Source: DATBLE01 sp963734065 | GTDB lineage: Bacteria > Actinomycetota > Thermoleophilia > Gaiellales > Gaiellaceae | Length of the DNA stretch: 64,000 bases | Direction: 5' to 3' | Assembly (NCBI GenBank): GCA_963734065.1 | Contig: CAVTFN010000005.1 | Location: 248,001 to 312,000 of the forward strand | Shown here: positions 49,691-58,702 of the stretch, one piece after another | How the letters are laid out: every line of letters starts with the position of its first letter | How positions within the stretch are numbered: position 1 is the first letter of the stretch | The notes under the pieces: model-generated | What the model was told of the DNA's origin: nothing | What the model saw: the letters and a program-made list of their open reading frames with translations, nothing else | Databases searched by the model: none | Translations under genes and position numbers: made by a program

Positions 49691-50725
49691 ATGGTGAAGG
49701 CCAACTCGTCACGCGGCCGCCTGGTGATCGTCGTCCTGGCCGGGCTGCTCGTGACTGCGGTGGCGGCCGCGGCGGCGCTCGCCGCCGGCGGCAGCTCGAC
49801 CAAGGGCAGGACGTTCTACTTCATCCCGAAGGACACCCTGAACCCGTACGAGGTGATCGCCGACCACGGCGGGAAGCTCGCCCTGACCGCGCTCGGCGAG
49901 AAGCAGGTGGTCTCGTCCGGGACGGAGGACACCGCCGCGGCGCAGCAGCCCGCGATCCAGGCGGCGATCCAGAGCCACGCGGCCGGCATCGTCATCGCCG
50001 GGAACGACCCGCAGGCGGTCTGCCCCGCGCTCAAGCAGGCCCAGGCGCAGGGGACGAAGGTCGTCGCGTTCGACTCGGACGTGAACTGCCGCCAGCTGTT
50101 CATCAACCAGGCGGACACCGAGACGATCGGCCGCAGCCAGGTTGCGCTGCTGGCCAAGCTGATGCACTACAAGGGCCAGTTCGCGATCCTGTCCGCCGCC
50201 TCGACGGCGACGAACCAGAACGCCTGGATCAAGTACATGAAGCTCGAGCTGAAGAAGCCCGTCTACAAGAACATGAAGCTGGTCAAGATCTACTACGGCA
50301 ACGACAACCCGGCCCAGTCGCGCCAGGCGACGGTCGCCATGCTGCAGGCGTACCCGAACCTGAAGGGGATCGAGTCCCCGACGACGGTCGGCATCTCGTC
50401 GGCAGCGCAGTACCTCTCGACCTCGAAGTACAAAAAGAAGGTCGTGCTCACCGGGCTCGGGCTGCCGAGCCAGATGAAGAAGTACGTGCACGACGGCACC
50501 GTGACGGCGTTCGCGCTGTGGAACCCGGAGGACCTGGGCTACCTCGCCGGCTACGCGGTCACCGCCCTCGCGGACGGCAAGATCACGGGCAAGGTCGGCC
50601 AGACGTTCACGGCCGGCAAGCTCGGCAAGTACAGGATCGTCAAGGGCCCGGACGGCCGGCCGCAGGTGATCCTCGGCCCTCCGTACACCTTCACGGTCAA
50701 GAACGTCGACAAGTTCAAGTTCTAG
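49691..50725 (+). CDS. rhaS: Rhamnose ABC transporter substrate-binding protein
   Basis: A 344-residue CUT2-type periplasmic/lipid-side sugar-binding protein. The N-terminus (RLVIVVLAGLLVTAVAAAAA) is a signal or anchor sequence. The mature fold shows GIVIAGNDPQAVCPALKQAQ and TKVVAFDSDVNCRQLF, resembling RhaS/LsrB. GAGAGAGGAGGAG precedes the ATG, a strong ribosome site. Upstream 100 bp hold only a small GACGGC/GCCGTC hairpin (49627-49643). Confidence 0.88.
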   Translation: MVKANSSRGRLVIVVLAGLLVTAVAAAAALAAGGSSTKGRTFYFIPKDTLNPYEVIADHGGKLALTALGEKQVVSSGTEDTAAAQQPAIQAAIQSHAAGIVIAGNDPQAVCPALKQAQAQGTKVVAFDSDVNCRQLFINQADTETIGRSQVALLAKLMHYKGQFAILSAASTATNQNAWIKYMKLELKKPVYKNMKLVKIYYGNDNPAQSRQATVAMLQAYPNLKGIESPTTVGISSAAQYLSTSKYKKKVVLTGLGLPSQMKKYVHDGTVTAFALWNPEDLGYLAGYAVTALADGKITGKVGQTFTAGKLGKYRIVKGPDGRPQVILGPPYTFTVKNVDKFKF

Positions 50726-50763
50726 GAGATCGACGGAAAGGCGTGTCGATCCCCTAGAAATCA

Positions 50764-50791
50764 GGGGGCGCCGTGGAATCGCGGCGCCCCC
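50764..50791 (+). terminator. Attenuating hairpin between rhaS and rhaT
   Basis: GGGGGCGCCG-TGGAATCG-CGGCGCCCCC, a perfect 10-bp stem followed by TTCC, ending 9 bp before the ATPase start. It would make the binding protein more abundant than the membrane parts. CCCCT (50751-50755) can instead pair with AGGGG (50763-50767), which would disrupt the big stem. Confidence 0.65.
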
Positions 50792-50800
50792 TTCCGTCCC

Positions 50801-52315
50801 ATGAGCACATCCGAGCCGCCGATCCTCGTCCTCGAGCACGCGCAAAAGAGCTTCGGCGCCGTCCACGCGCTCGAGGACGGTGATATTCAGCTCTTCGGCG
50901 GCGAGGTACATGGCCTCGTCGGGGAGAACGGCGCGGGGAAGTCCACGCTCGTCAAGATCCTCGCGGGCGTCTACCGGCCGGACGCGGGCCGGCTCCTGCT
51001 CGACGGCGAGGAGGCGATCTTCGACAACGCCAAGCAGTCCCAGGACGCCGGAATCGCGATCATCTTCCAGGAGCCGACGCTGTTTCCCGACCTGAGCGTC
51101 GCCGAGAACATCTTCGTCGGGGCGCAGCCGCTCAAGCGCTTCCGCCGGATCGACGGCCGCCGGATGCGCCGGGACGCGGCCGCCGTCTTCGATCAGCTCG
51201 GCGTCCGGCTCGATCCCGACCGGCTCGCCCGCGGCCTCTCGATCGCAGACCAGCAGCTCGTCGAGATCGTCAAGGCGCTGACCACCAACGCGCGCGTGAT
51301 CGTCATGGACGAGCCGACCGCCGCCCTGACCAGCACCGAGGTCGACCGGCTGTTCGGCATCGTCGAGACGCTGCGTGCGCGCGGGAACGCGGTGCTGTTC
51401 GTCTCGCACCGGCTGGAGGAGATCTTCGCGATCTGCCGCCGGGTGACCGTGATGCGCGACGGCCGCCACGTCCTGACCAGGCCGATCGGCGAGCTGACGA
51501 TCCCGTCGGTGATCCGGGCGATGGTCGGCCGCGACATGGAGGCGCTGTTCCCGAAGGTGCCCGCGGAGGCCGGCCGGACCGTCCTGAAGGTCGACCGGCT
51601 CACCCGCGAGGGGGTCTTCACCGACGTGTCGTTCGAGGTCCGGAGCGGCGAGATCGTCGCCCTCGCCGGCCTCGTCGGCGCCGGGAGGACCGAGGTCGCC
51701 CGCGCGATCTTCGGGATCGACCGCCGGGACGCCGGCTCGGTCGAGATCGAGGGCAGACGACTGCCGTCCGCGTCGCCGACGGCGGCGATGGACGCCGGGA
51801 TCGCACTCGTCCCCGAGGACCGCCGCCAGCAGGGGCTGGTGATGGACTTCTCGATCGAGCGCAACATCGCGCTCGCGTCGCTCGACCAGGTCAGGCGCGG
51901 CGGACTGATCCCGCACGGCGCCGAGCGGCGGTTCGCCCGCGACTGGGCGCTGCGCCTGCAGCTCAAGTACGGCAGGCTGACCAACCCGGTCTGGACGCTC
52001 TCCGGCGGAAACCAGCAGAAGGCCGTGCTGGCGAAATGGCTCGCGCGCAGGCCTCGGCTGCTGATCGTCGACGAGCCGACCCGCGGCATCGACGTCGGCA
52101 CCAAGGCCGAGGTGCACAGACTGCTCTCCGAGCTCGCCGCCCAGGGCGTCGCCGTGCTGATGATCTCGTCGGAGCTGCCGGAGGTGCTCGGCATGGCCGA
52201 CCGTGTGATCGTGCTCTTCGAGGGCCGTGTCACGGGCGAGTTCACGCGGGCGGAGGCGACCGAGGACGCGATCATGCACGCCGCCACGGGGATCGCGGAG
52301 GAGGCGGCCGCGTGA
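50801..52315 (+). CDS. rhaT: Rhamnose ABC transporter ATP-binding protein (two ABC domains)
   Basis: A 504-residue CUT2 ATPase. The first domain has Walker A GENGAGKSTLVKIL, signature LSIADQQLVEIVKAL and Walker B VIVMDEPTAAL. The second has a degenerate Walker A (GLVGAGRTEVARAI), as is usual for the family, signature LSGGNQQKAVLAKWL and LLIVDEPTRGIDVG. Probably energises uptake through the two permeases encoded next. Confidence 0.93.
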   Translation: MSTSEPPILVLEHAQKSFGAVHALEDGDIQLFGGEVHGLVGENGAGKSTLVKILAGVYRPDAGRLLLDGEEAIFDNAKQSQDAGIAIIFQEPTLFPDLSVAENIFVGAQPLKRFRRIDGRRMRRDAAAVFDQLGVRLDPDRLARGLSIADQQLVEIVKALTTNARVIVMDEPTAALTSTEVDRLFGIVETLRARGNAVLFVSHRLEEIFAICRRVTVMRDGRHVLTRPIGELTIPSVIRAMVGRDMEALFPKVPAEAGRTVLKVDRLTREGVFTDVSFEVRSGEIVALAGLVGAGRTEVARAIFGIDRRDAGSVEIEGRRLPSASPTAAMDAGIALVPEDRRQQGLVMDFSIERNIALASLDQVRRGGLIPHGAERRFARDWALRLQLKYGRLTNPVWTLSGGNQQKAVLAKWLARRPRLLIVDEPTRGIDVGTKAEVHRLLSELAAQGVAVLMISSELPEVLGMADRVIVLFEGRVTGEFTRAEATEDAIMHAATGIAEEAAA

Positions 52316-53352
52316 GCGCCGTCGCCGAGGAGCGCACGGCGATCGAGCAGCGCTCGAACTCGCACGCGCTCGCCGAGCTCCTGTTCCGGTTCCGCGAGCT
52401 CGGGATCGTGCTCGCGCTCGTGATCGTCGTCGGCGCTGCTACGGCAGACAACCACCGCTTCCTCAGCTCGACGAACGTCCAGCAGATCGCCTCCGGGGCG
52501 GCGATCATCGCGCTGCTCGCGATCGGCGAGACGATCGTCGTCATCACGCGGAACGTCGATCTCTCGATCGGCTCGGTGCTGGGCATCTCCGCCTACGCGG
52601 CCGGGGCGCTCTACCGCAGCCACCCGCACGTCTCGATCGTGCTCGTCTTCCTGCTCACGCTGGCGATCGGCGCGGCGTTCGGCGCGATCAACGGGCTGAT
52701 CGTGACCGTCTGCCGGGTGCCGAGCCTGGTCGTGACACTGGGGACGCTGTACATCATCCGCGGGATCGACGGTGCCTGGGCGGGCGGCAACCAGGTCAAC
52801 GCCTCGATGCTCCCGCAGAGCTTCAACAAGATCGGCTACGGCACGGTCGCAGGCGTTCCCTATCTGGCGATCATCGCGATCGTCGTCGTCGTCGTCGCCA
52901 CCTATGCGATGCGCAGCTTCCGGACCGCGCGCGACTTCTATGCGATCGGGTCCGATCCGGCCGCGGCCCGGCTCGCCGGCATCCCGGTCGGCTCGCGCGT
53001 GTTCCTCGCGTTCGTGCTCTGCGGGGCGATCGCGGGGGTCACCGGCGGGCTGTGGCTCTCCTACTACGCGTCGGTCGACGCGATCGCCGGCGTCGGCTAC
53101 GAGTTCCAGGTGATCGCCGCCGTCGTCGTCGGCGGGGTTGCGATCTTCGGCGGCAGCGGCACCGTGCTCGGCGCAACGCTCGGCGCGCTGCTCCTGGCGA
53201 CGATCTACAGCGCGCTCGTCGTCGTGAACGTGTCGTCCTTCTGGAGCGCGGCCATCTCCGGGGGCTTGCTGCTCGCGGCGATCGCCTTCGACCGGCTGAT
53301 CGCGCTCCGCGTCGCCCCCGCGCTCCGCACGCGGAGGAGGTCCCGTGGCTGA
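52312..53352 (+). CDS. rhaP: Rhamnose ABC transporter permease 1
   Basis: A 346-residue CUT2 permease with about 9-10 membrane helices; ITRNVDLSIGSVLGISAYAA is the family loop and GSGTVLGATLGALLLATIYS the C-terminal one. GTG start at 52312 overlaps the ATPase stop. The stop overlaps the second permease by 8 bp. It forms the channel together with that permease. Confidence 0.92.
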   Translation: MSAVAEERTAIEQRSNSHALAELLFRFRELGIVLALVIVVGAATADNHRFLSSTNVQQIASGAAIIALLAIGETIVVITRNVDLSIGSVLGISAYAAGALYRSHPHVSIVLVFLLTLAIGAAFGAINGLIVTVCRVPSLVVTLGTLYIIRGIDGAWAGGNQVNASMLPQSFNKIGYGTVAGVPYLAIIAIVVVVVATYAMRSFRTARDFYAIGSDPAAARLAGIPVGSRVFLAFVLCGAIAGVTGGLWLSYYASVDAIAGVGYEFQVIAAVVVGGVAIFGGSGTVLGATLGALLLATIYSALVVVNVSSFWSAAISGGLLLAAIAFDRLIALRVAPALRTRRRSRG

Positions 53353-54418
53353 GCTCGAGGACTACAAGCCGGGCGACGAGGCGACGGCGAGGGCGCCGCG
53401 GCTGCAGCAGCTCGGCGCCGTCCTGCGCTGGGAGACGCTCCTGCTCGTCCTCCTCGGCGCGACGATCGCCTACGGCGCGAGCGTCTCTCCGTACTTCCTG
53501 CACTCGACCAACCTGTTCTTCATCGGCCTGAACGTCGGCGAGGTCGCGATCATGGCGTTGCCGCTCACGCTGATCGTGATCACCGGGGAGATCGACCTGT
53601 CCGTCGCCTCGATGCTCGGTCTGTGCGCGGTGTTCATGGCCGAGCTGTTCAAGCACGGCTGGCCGATCTGGCCGGCGATGATCATGGCCGTCGTCCTCGG
53701 CGCCTTCCTGGGCGCCTTCAACGGCTTTCTGGTCACGCGGCTCGGGCTGCCCTCGCTGGCGGTGACGATCGGCACGCTGACGCTCTACCGCGGCATCGCC
53801 CAGGGGATCCTGCCGACGGACACGATCGGCGGGTTCCCGGCGAACCTGTCGAATATCGGCGTGATCCCGATCCCGCACACGCACATTCCGTACTCGATCG
53901 CATTCTTCCTGGCCCTGGCGGTCGTCTTCGCGGTCGTCCTGCACGCTACTCCGCTCGGGCGCGCGATCTTCGCGATCGGGGCCGGCCGGGAAGCCGCCTT
54001 CTTCGCCGGCATCCGCGTGCGGCGGATCAAGTTCTGGCTGTTCGTCCTCTCGGGCGCGCTCAGTGGGTTCGCCGGCGTGCTCTGGACGCTCCGCTTCGCA
54101 TCGGCCCGCTACGACTCCGCGATCGGGATGGAGCTGTTCGTCGTCACGATCGTCCTGCTCGGCGGCGTTTCGATCTTCGGCGGCCGCGGCACGATCGCCG
54201 GGGTGGTCCTCGCCGTCGCCGTGCTCGGCTGCCTGCAGACCGCGCTGACCGCCGACCTGATCCCGGCGCAGGACCAGAACATCGTCGTCGGCGGCCTCCT
54301 CCTGGCCAGCGTCATTGTCCCGAACGGCGCCGACATGTACCGGCGCGCAAGGGAACGGCTCCGGAGCGCCGTCGCCCGCCGGCACGCAGCCGCCGCCGCG
54401 CACGCGGAGAGCCCGTGA
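53345..54418 (+). CDS. rhaQ: Rhamnose ABC transporter permease 2
   Basis: A 357-residue CUT2 permease. VITGEIDLSVASMLGLCAVF and FGGRGTIAGVVLAVAVLGCL are the paired family motifs, with about 9-10 hydrophobic segments. GTG start; its stop overlaps the sugar isomerase-like gene by 4 bp. Ends the transporter block. Confidence 0.92.
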   Translation: MAELEDYKPGDEATARAPRLQQLGAVLRWETLLLVLLGATIAYGASVSPYFLHSTNLFFIGLNVGEVAIMALPLTLIVITGEIDLSVASMLGLCAVFMAELFKHGWPIWPAMIMAVVLGAFLGAFNGFLVTRLGLPSLAVTIGTLTLYRGIAQGILPTDTIGGFPANLSNIGVIPIPHTHIPYSIAFFLALAVVFAVVLHATPLGRAIFAIGAGREAAFFAGIRVRRIKFWLFVLSGALSGFAGVLWTLRFASARYDSAIGMELFVVTIVLLGGVSIFGGRGTIAGVVLAVAVLGCLQTALTADLIPAQDQNIVVGGLLLASVIVPNGADMYRRARERLRSAVARRHAAAAAHAESP

Positions 54419-55848
54419 GCCGCGATGGCGCGCCGCGCGTCGGCGTGTTCGGGATCGGCCTCGCCGCCTACTGGCCGCAGTTCGACGGCCTGCGCGACCG
54501 CCTGGCGGGCTACCAGGGCGGGGTCGAGGAGCGGCTCGCGGGGATGGGCGCCGACGTCGTCTCCGCCGGCCTCGTGGACTCCGCCCAGGCGGCGCGACAG
54601 GCAGGCGAGACGCTGGCGGCGGCACGCGTCGACCTCGTCCTCGTCTACACGGCGACCTACGCGACCTCGTCGCAGGTGCTCCCGGCCGTCCAGGCGGCCG
54701 GCGCGCCGGTGGTCGTCCTCAACCTGCAGCCCACCCGCACGCTCGACTACGAGACGATGACCACGGCCGAGTGGCTGGCGAACTGCTCGGCCTGCTGCGT
54801 GCCGGAGATCGCCGGCGCCTTCGCGCGGGCCCGCATCGCCTGCAGGATCGTCACCGGGACGCTGCTCGACGGCGACCCCGCGTGGGAGGCGCTGCAGGAC
54901 TGGCTCGCCGCCGCCGGGGCGGTACGCAGCCTGCGATCCGCCCGCATCGGCTTCCTCGGGCACACGTATCCGGGGATGCTCGACCTCTACTCCGACTTCA
55001 CCCAGGTGCAGGCGCAGACCGGCGCGCACGTCGAGGTGCTGGAGATCGACGACCTCGTCGAGCGGGTCGAGGCGGTCGACGCAGCGACGGCCGACCGCAA
55101 GGCCGCGGAGATCCGGGACACGTTCGAGCTCGCCCAGGGAGGCAGCGACCCGGTCTCGGCCGAGATCACGCCCGAGACCCTCGACTGGTCAGCCCGCGTG
55201 GCCGCCGGCCTCGACCGGCTGGTCGCCGACTACGAGCTCGACGGCCTGACGTACTACTACCGAGGGGCCGAAGGGAGTATCGCCGGGCGCGTCGCCGCCG
55301 GCCTGATCGTCGGCAACTCGCTCCTCACCGCGCGGGGCATCCCCGCCGCGGGCGAAGGCGACCTGAAGACGAGCATCGCGATGCTCCTGCTCGACCGCCT
55401 GGGCGCCGGCGGCTCGTACACCGAGTTCTACGCGCTCGACTTCGACGAGGGCTTCATCCTGATGGGCCACGACGGCCCCGGCCATCTCGCGATCGCCGAG
55501 GGACGGCCGGTGGCGCGAGCGCTCGCGCTCTATCACGGGAAGGCCGGCGCCGGCCTGTCGATCGAGATGAAGGTGCAGCTGGGGCCGGTGACGATCCTCG
55601 GCCTGACGCAGACCGCCGACGGACGCCTGAAGCTGATCGCCGGCGAGGGCGAGTCGATTCCAGGCCCGACCTTCCGAATCGGCAACACGAACTCGCGAAT
55701 CCGGTTCGGCTCCGGACCCGCCGCCTTCTTCGACGCCTGGTGCGCCGAGGGGCCGACGCACCACGTCGCGCTCGGCGTCGGCCACCACGTCTCGCGCCTG
55801 CGCAAGGTGGCCGACCTGCTCGGGCTCGAGCTGGCCGTCGTCGACTGA
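54415..55848 (+). CDS. L-arabinose/L-fucose isomerase-family protein
   Basis: A 477-residue protein of the arabinose/fucose isomerase fold. Recognisable segments are YTATYATSSQVLPAVQAAGA (N-domain), a central Rossmann-like domain (RIGFLGHTYPGMLD), and AAGEGDLKTSIAMLLLDRL and DEGFILMGHDGPGHLAIAEG, where the metal ligands usually lie. GTG start overlaps rhaQ, so it belongs to the rhamnose importer operon although rhaI already supplies rhamnose isomerase. It may handle a second sugar imported by the same system. Confidence 0.82.
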   Translation: MSRDGAPRVGVFGIGLAAYWPQFDGLRDRLAGYQGGVEERLAGMGADVVSAGLVDSAQAARQAGETLAAARVDLVLVYTATYATSSQVLPAVQAAGAPVVVLNLQPTRTLDYETMTTAEWLANCSACCVPEIAGAFARARIACRIVTGTLLDGDPAWEALQDWLAAAGAVRSLRSARIGFLGHTYPGMLDLYSDFTQVQAQTGAHVEVLEIDDLVERVEAVDAATADRKAAEIRDTFELAQGGSDPVSAEITPETLDWSARVAAGLDRLVADYELDGLTYYYRGAEGSIAGRVAAGLIVGNSLLTARGIPAAGEGDLKTSIAMLLLDRLGAGGSYTEFYALDFDEGFILMGHDGPGHLAIAEGRPVARALALYHGKAGAGLSIEMKVQLGPVTILGLTQTADGRLKLIAGEGESIPGPTFRIGNTNSRIRFGSGPAAFFDAWCAEGPTHHVALGVGHHVSRLRKVADLLGLELAVVD

Positions 55849-55872
55849 ACGGTTCCGCGGCATACTTTGCCC

Positions 55873-58620
55873 GTGGATGCAGGGCAAATCGACGAGCTAC
55901 GCCGTTGGGGAGAGAGGCTCTCCGGCGACTCCTCGCACCCCGAGCTCCAACCCGCCGGCCGGGCGATCCTGCTCCTGATCGGCGAGGTCGAGCAGCTCCG
56001 AGCGCAGATTCCGGCCGGCGGGCCGCCCTCCGGCGACGGCGACGGCGACGGCACAGCGGCCGAGACGGCGGCCCAGCCCGAGGCAGTTCCCCGACCGCAA
56101 CGGAAGAAGCCGGGCCTCTTCCACCGGTACCGCCGGCTGGCGGTCGCCGTGGTCGCGCTGGGCGCGCTCGTCTTCGCCACCTACGCGCTCGGCGCGCGCA
56201 TCGGCGCGCCCGGGCTCGACCCGCAGGGCCCTGCGAACGCTGCCGTCGGCCCCGCGACCCTGCCCTCGCTGAAGTTCTCGGTCGGCGCCGACCAGTCGGT
56301 GCTCGACCGCGTCCACTGGAAGCTCGATGGTGCCGACGTCACCGGCAAGGCGTACATGCAGGACGGCCGCTTCGTCCTCGACGGGAACCGGCTCGCCGAC
56401 GGGCAGCACCGCGTCCAGGCGACCGCGGCCGGAGGCTTCCCCGGGTCGAGGACGACCAAGAGCTGGAACGTCCGCGTGGACACGCGCGGCCCGACGATCT
56501 CGTTCGACCGGCCCGGCGTGATGATCGCGTACGGCCATCCGATTGCGCTCGCCGGCACGCTCGAGCCGGGGGCGACGCTGACCGCGAACGGGCGGCCCGT
56601 CCTGGTCTCCAAGGCCGGTCGCTTCCGGCTCTCGTGGGCGAAGCGGCCGGCCGGCCCGATCACGCTCGTCGCCACCGACACGCTGAGGAACGCGACCACC
56701 CGCCGCGTCTGGATCTCGATGCAGCCGCGCAGGCCGGCCCACCCGGTCCGCGCCGTCCACGTCACCTTCGACGCCTGGGCCGATCCGACGCTGCACAAGG
56801 GGATCGTCGACCTGATCGACCAGGGCCGGATCAACGCCGTCGAGCTCGATCTCAAGGACGAGTCGGGCACGGTCGGCTGGAACGCGCCCGTTCCGCTCGC
56901 GCACACGATCGGGGCGGTCGAGCCGATCGTCGACCTGCCGGCGGCGGTGAAGTTCCTGCACGGGAAGGGCGTGCGGGTGATCGGCCGGCTCGTGTGCTTC
57001 CGCGACTCGATCCTCGCCGGCGCAGCGTGGAAGGCGGGCAAGCGCGACGAGGTGATCCAGACTCCGGACGGGCAGATGTACGGCGGCTACGGCGGCTACA
57101 CCAACTTCGCCAACCCCGTCGTCCGCCGCTACCAGATCGCGGTCGCGGTCGCCGCCGCGAAGATCGGCGTGGACGACGTCCTGTACGACTACGTCCGCCG
57201 TCCGGACGGGCCGCTCTCGACGATGACCTTCCCCGGCCTGAAGGGGACGCCGGAGCGGTCGATCGCCTCCTTCCTCGCCGAGACCCGTGCGGCGTTGAAG
57301 CCGTACAAGACCTACCTGGGCGCGTCCGTGTTCGGCGTGGCCGCCACGCGGCCGGAGGAGGTCGCGCAGAACATCCCGATGATGGCGTCGCACCTCGACT
57401 ACGTCGCGCCGATGGTCTATCCATCGCACTGGGGCCCCGGCGAGTACGGCGTCGCCGATCCGAACGCGCAGCCCTACGACATCGTCCAGCGCTCGCTCGA
57501 AGACTTCCAGCGTGACGTCCACGGCTCCGGCGCCCGCGTCGTCCCGTGGCTCCAGGACTTCTCGCTCGGCGTCGACTACGGGCCGACGCAGGTCGAGGAC
57601 GAGATGCGCGGCGCACACGACGCGGGCATCGACGAGTACCTGCTCTGGGATCCGGCGGTGACGTACACCGCGGCGGCACTGCCCACGAATGCGCTCGAGG
57701 CGGTCTTCCCGAAGCAGCTGACGGCGGCGGCGCGGGCGCGTTCGCTCCAGCCGAACGAGCTCGGCCTCGTTCCCGTGCTGATGCACCACCAGATCCGGCC
57801 CGACGGCTCGACGTACGACCTGACGGCCGGCCAGTTCCGGGCAGAGCTCGTGCGGCTCTGGCGGGACGGCTACTACCCGGTGCGCGCGTCCGACCTCGTC
57901 TCCGGCCGGCTCGACGTGCCGAAGGGGAAGACGCCGGTGGTGATGACGTTCGACGACGCGACCAACAACCAGATCGCGTTCCTGCCCGACGGCCGCGTCG
58001 ACCCGAAGACAGCGGTCGGGATCTTCGAGGACTTCGCGGCGCAGCATCCCGGCTTCCCGGCGACCGGCACCTTCTACGTCCCGCGGAACGCGTTCGACGG
58101 CGACGGCGGGAGCGCGAAGCAGACCTTCGACTGGCTCGTCGGCCACGGGTTCGAGCTGGGGAACCACACGAAGGACCACCTTGCGCTGAACACGCTCGAC
58201 GCGACCGCGGTCCAGCGGCAGCTCGTCCTCGGCAACCGCCTCCTCACCGACCGGCTGCCGGCGTACCGCGTGCAGACGATGGCGCTGCCACTCGGCGCTC
58301 TACCGCACCCGTCATCGCTCGCGGTCAAGGGCAAGTGGGACGGCCAGTGGTACCGCTTCGCCGGGGTGTTCCTCTCCGGGGCGGAGCCGTCGCCCTCGCC
58401 CTTCTCGACCAAGTGGAACCCCGGCGAGATCCCGCGCATCCTCCCCAACCCGCGCTGGAACGGCGCCCGTGACTTCACCTGGGGCATGTGGCTCGACACG
58501 CTCGAGCGGAACCCGGAGCTCCGCTACGTCTCCGACGGGAATCCGCAGACGATCAGCTTCCCGCGGGCACGAGCGGCGGATCTTGCTGCGAAGTACGAGG
58601 GGCAGGCTCGGCCCTACTAG
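55873..58620 (+). CDS. Membrane-anchored glycosidase-like / NodB-like deacetylase fusion
   Basis: About 915 residues. Order: a short cytoplasmic N-terminus; one membrane helix near residues 85-105 (LAVAVVALGALVFATYALGA); an Ig-like segment; a TIM-barrel glycosidase-like domain (DUF4015 type) at ~290-620 (AVELDLKDESGTVGWN, DYVAPMVYPSHWGPGEYG); and a polysaccharide-deacetylase domain at ~640-900 with TFDDATNNQ, GTFYVPRNAF and ELGNHTKDHLAL (Asp-His-His metal set). It would cut and deacetylate a cell-surface glycan. Start taken as GTG 55873; TTG 55867 is two codons upstream. Confidence 0.85.
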   Translation: MDAGQIDELRRWGERLSGDSSHPELQPAGRAILLLIGEVEQLRAQIPAGGPPSGDGDGDGTAAETAAQPEAVPRPQRKKPGLFHRYRRLAVAVVALGALVFATYALGARIGAPGLDPQGPANAAVGPATLPSLKFSVGADQSVLDRVHWKLDGADVTGKAYMQDGRFVLDGNRLADGQHRVQATAAGGFPGSRTTKSWNVRVDTRGPTISFDRPGVMIAYGHPIALAGTLEPGATLTANGRPVLVSKAGRFRLSWAKRPAGPITLVATDTLRNATTRRVWISMQPRRPAHPVRAVHVTFDAWADPTLHKGIVDLIDQGRINAVELDLKDESGTVGWNAPVPLAHTIGAVEPIVDLPAAVKFLHGKGVRVIGRLVCFRDSILAGAAWKAGKRDEVIQTPDGQMYGGYGGYTNFANPVVRRYQIAVAVAAAKIGVDDVLYDYVRRPDGPLSTMTFPGLKGTPERSIASFLAETRAALKPYKTYLGASVFGVAATRPEEVAQNIPMMASHLDYVAPMVYPSHWGPGEYGVADPNAQPYDIVQRSLEDFQRDVHGSGARVVPWLQDFSLGVDYGPTQVEDEMRGAHDAGIDEYLLWDPAVTYTAAALPTNALEAVFPKQLTAAARARSLQPNELGLVPVLMHHQIRPDGSTYDLTAGQFRAELVRLWRDGYYPVRASDLVSGRLDVPKGKTPVVMTFDDATNNQIAFLPDGRVDPKTAVGIFEDFAAQHPGFPATGTFYVPRNAFDGDGGSAKQTFDWLVGHGFELGNHTKDHLALNTLDATAVQRQLVLGNRLLTDRLPAYRVQTMALPLGALPHPSSLAVKGKWDGQWYRFAGVFLSGAEPSPSPFSTKWNPGEIPRILPNPRWNGARDFTWGMWLDTLERNPELRYVSDGNPQTISFPRARAADLAAKYEGQARPY

Positions 58621-58625
58621 GGTCT

Positions 58626-58702
58626 GACCCCGAAGGGGTCTGACCCTGCCGGGTGGTGACGCAGACGTTTCTTTGGGGACGGTCCCCTTCGGGGACAGTC
58701 CC
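58626..58702. repeat. Cluster of three palindromes between the GH/deacetylase and NlpC genes
   Basis: GACCCC-GAA-GGGGTC (58626-58640, with the direct repeat GGTCTGACCC), then GGGGAC-G-GTCCCC (58675-58687), then GGGGAC-A-GTCCC (58691-58702). The last runs into the stop codon of the NlpC gene at 58702-58704. The latter two belong to the RAYT-type REP family; the first is a different one. Confidence 0.82.

Noticed and set aside
49709..52279. 856-codon minus-strand open frame
   Set aside because: Lies opposite rhaS and rhaT, with composition dominated by Arg, Asp and Gln/His from reversed codons and no domain.
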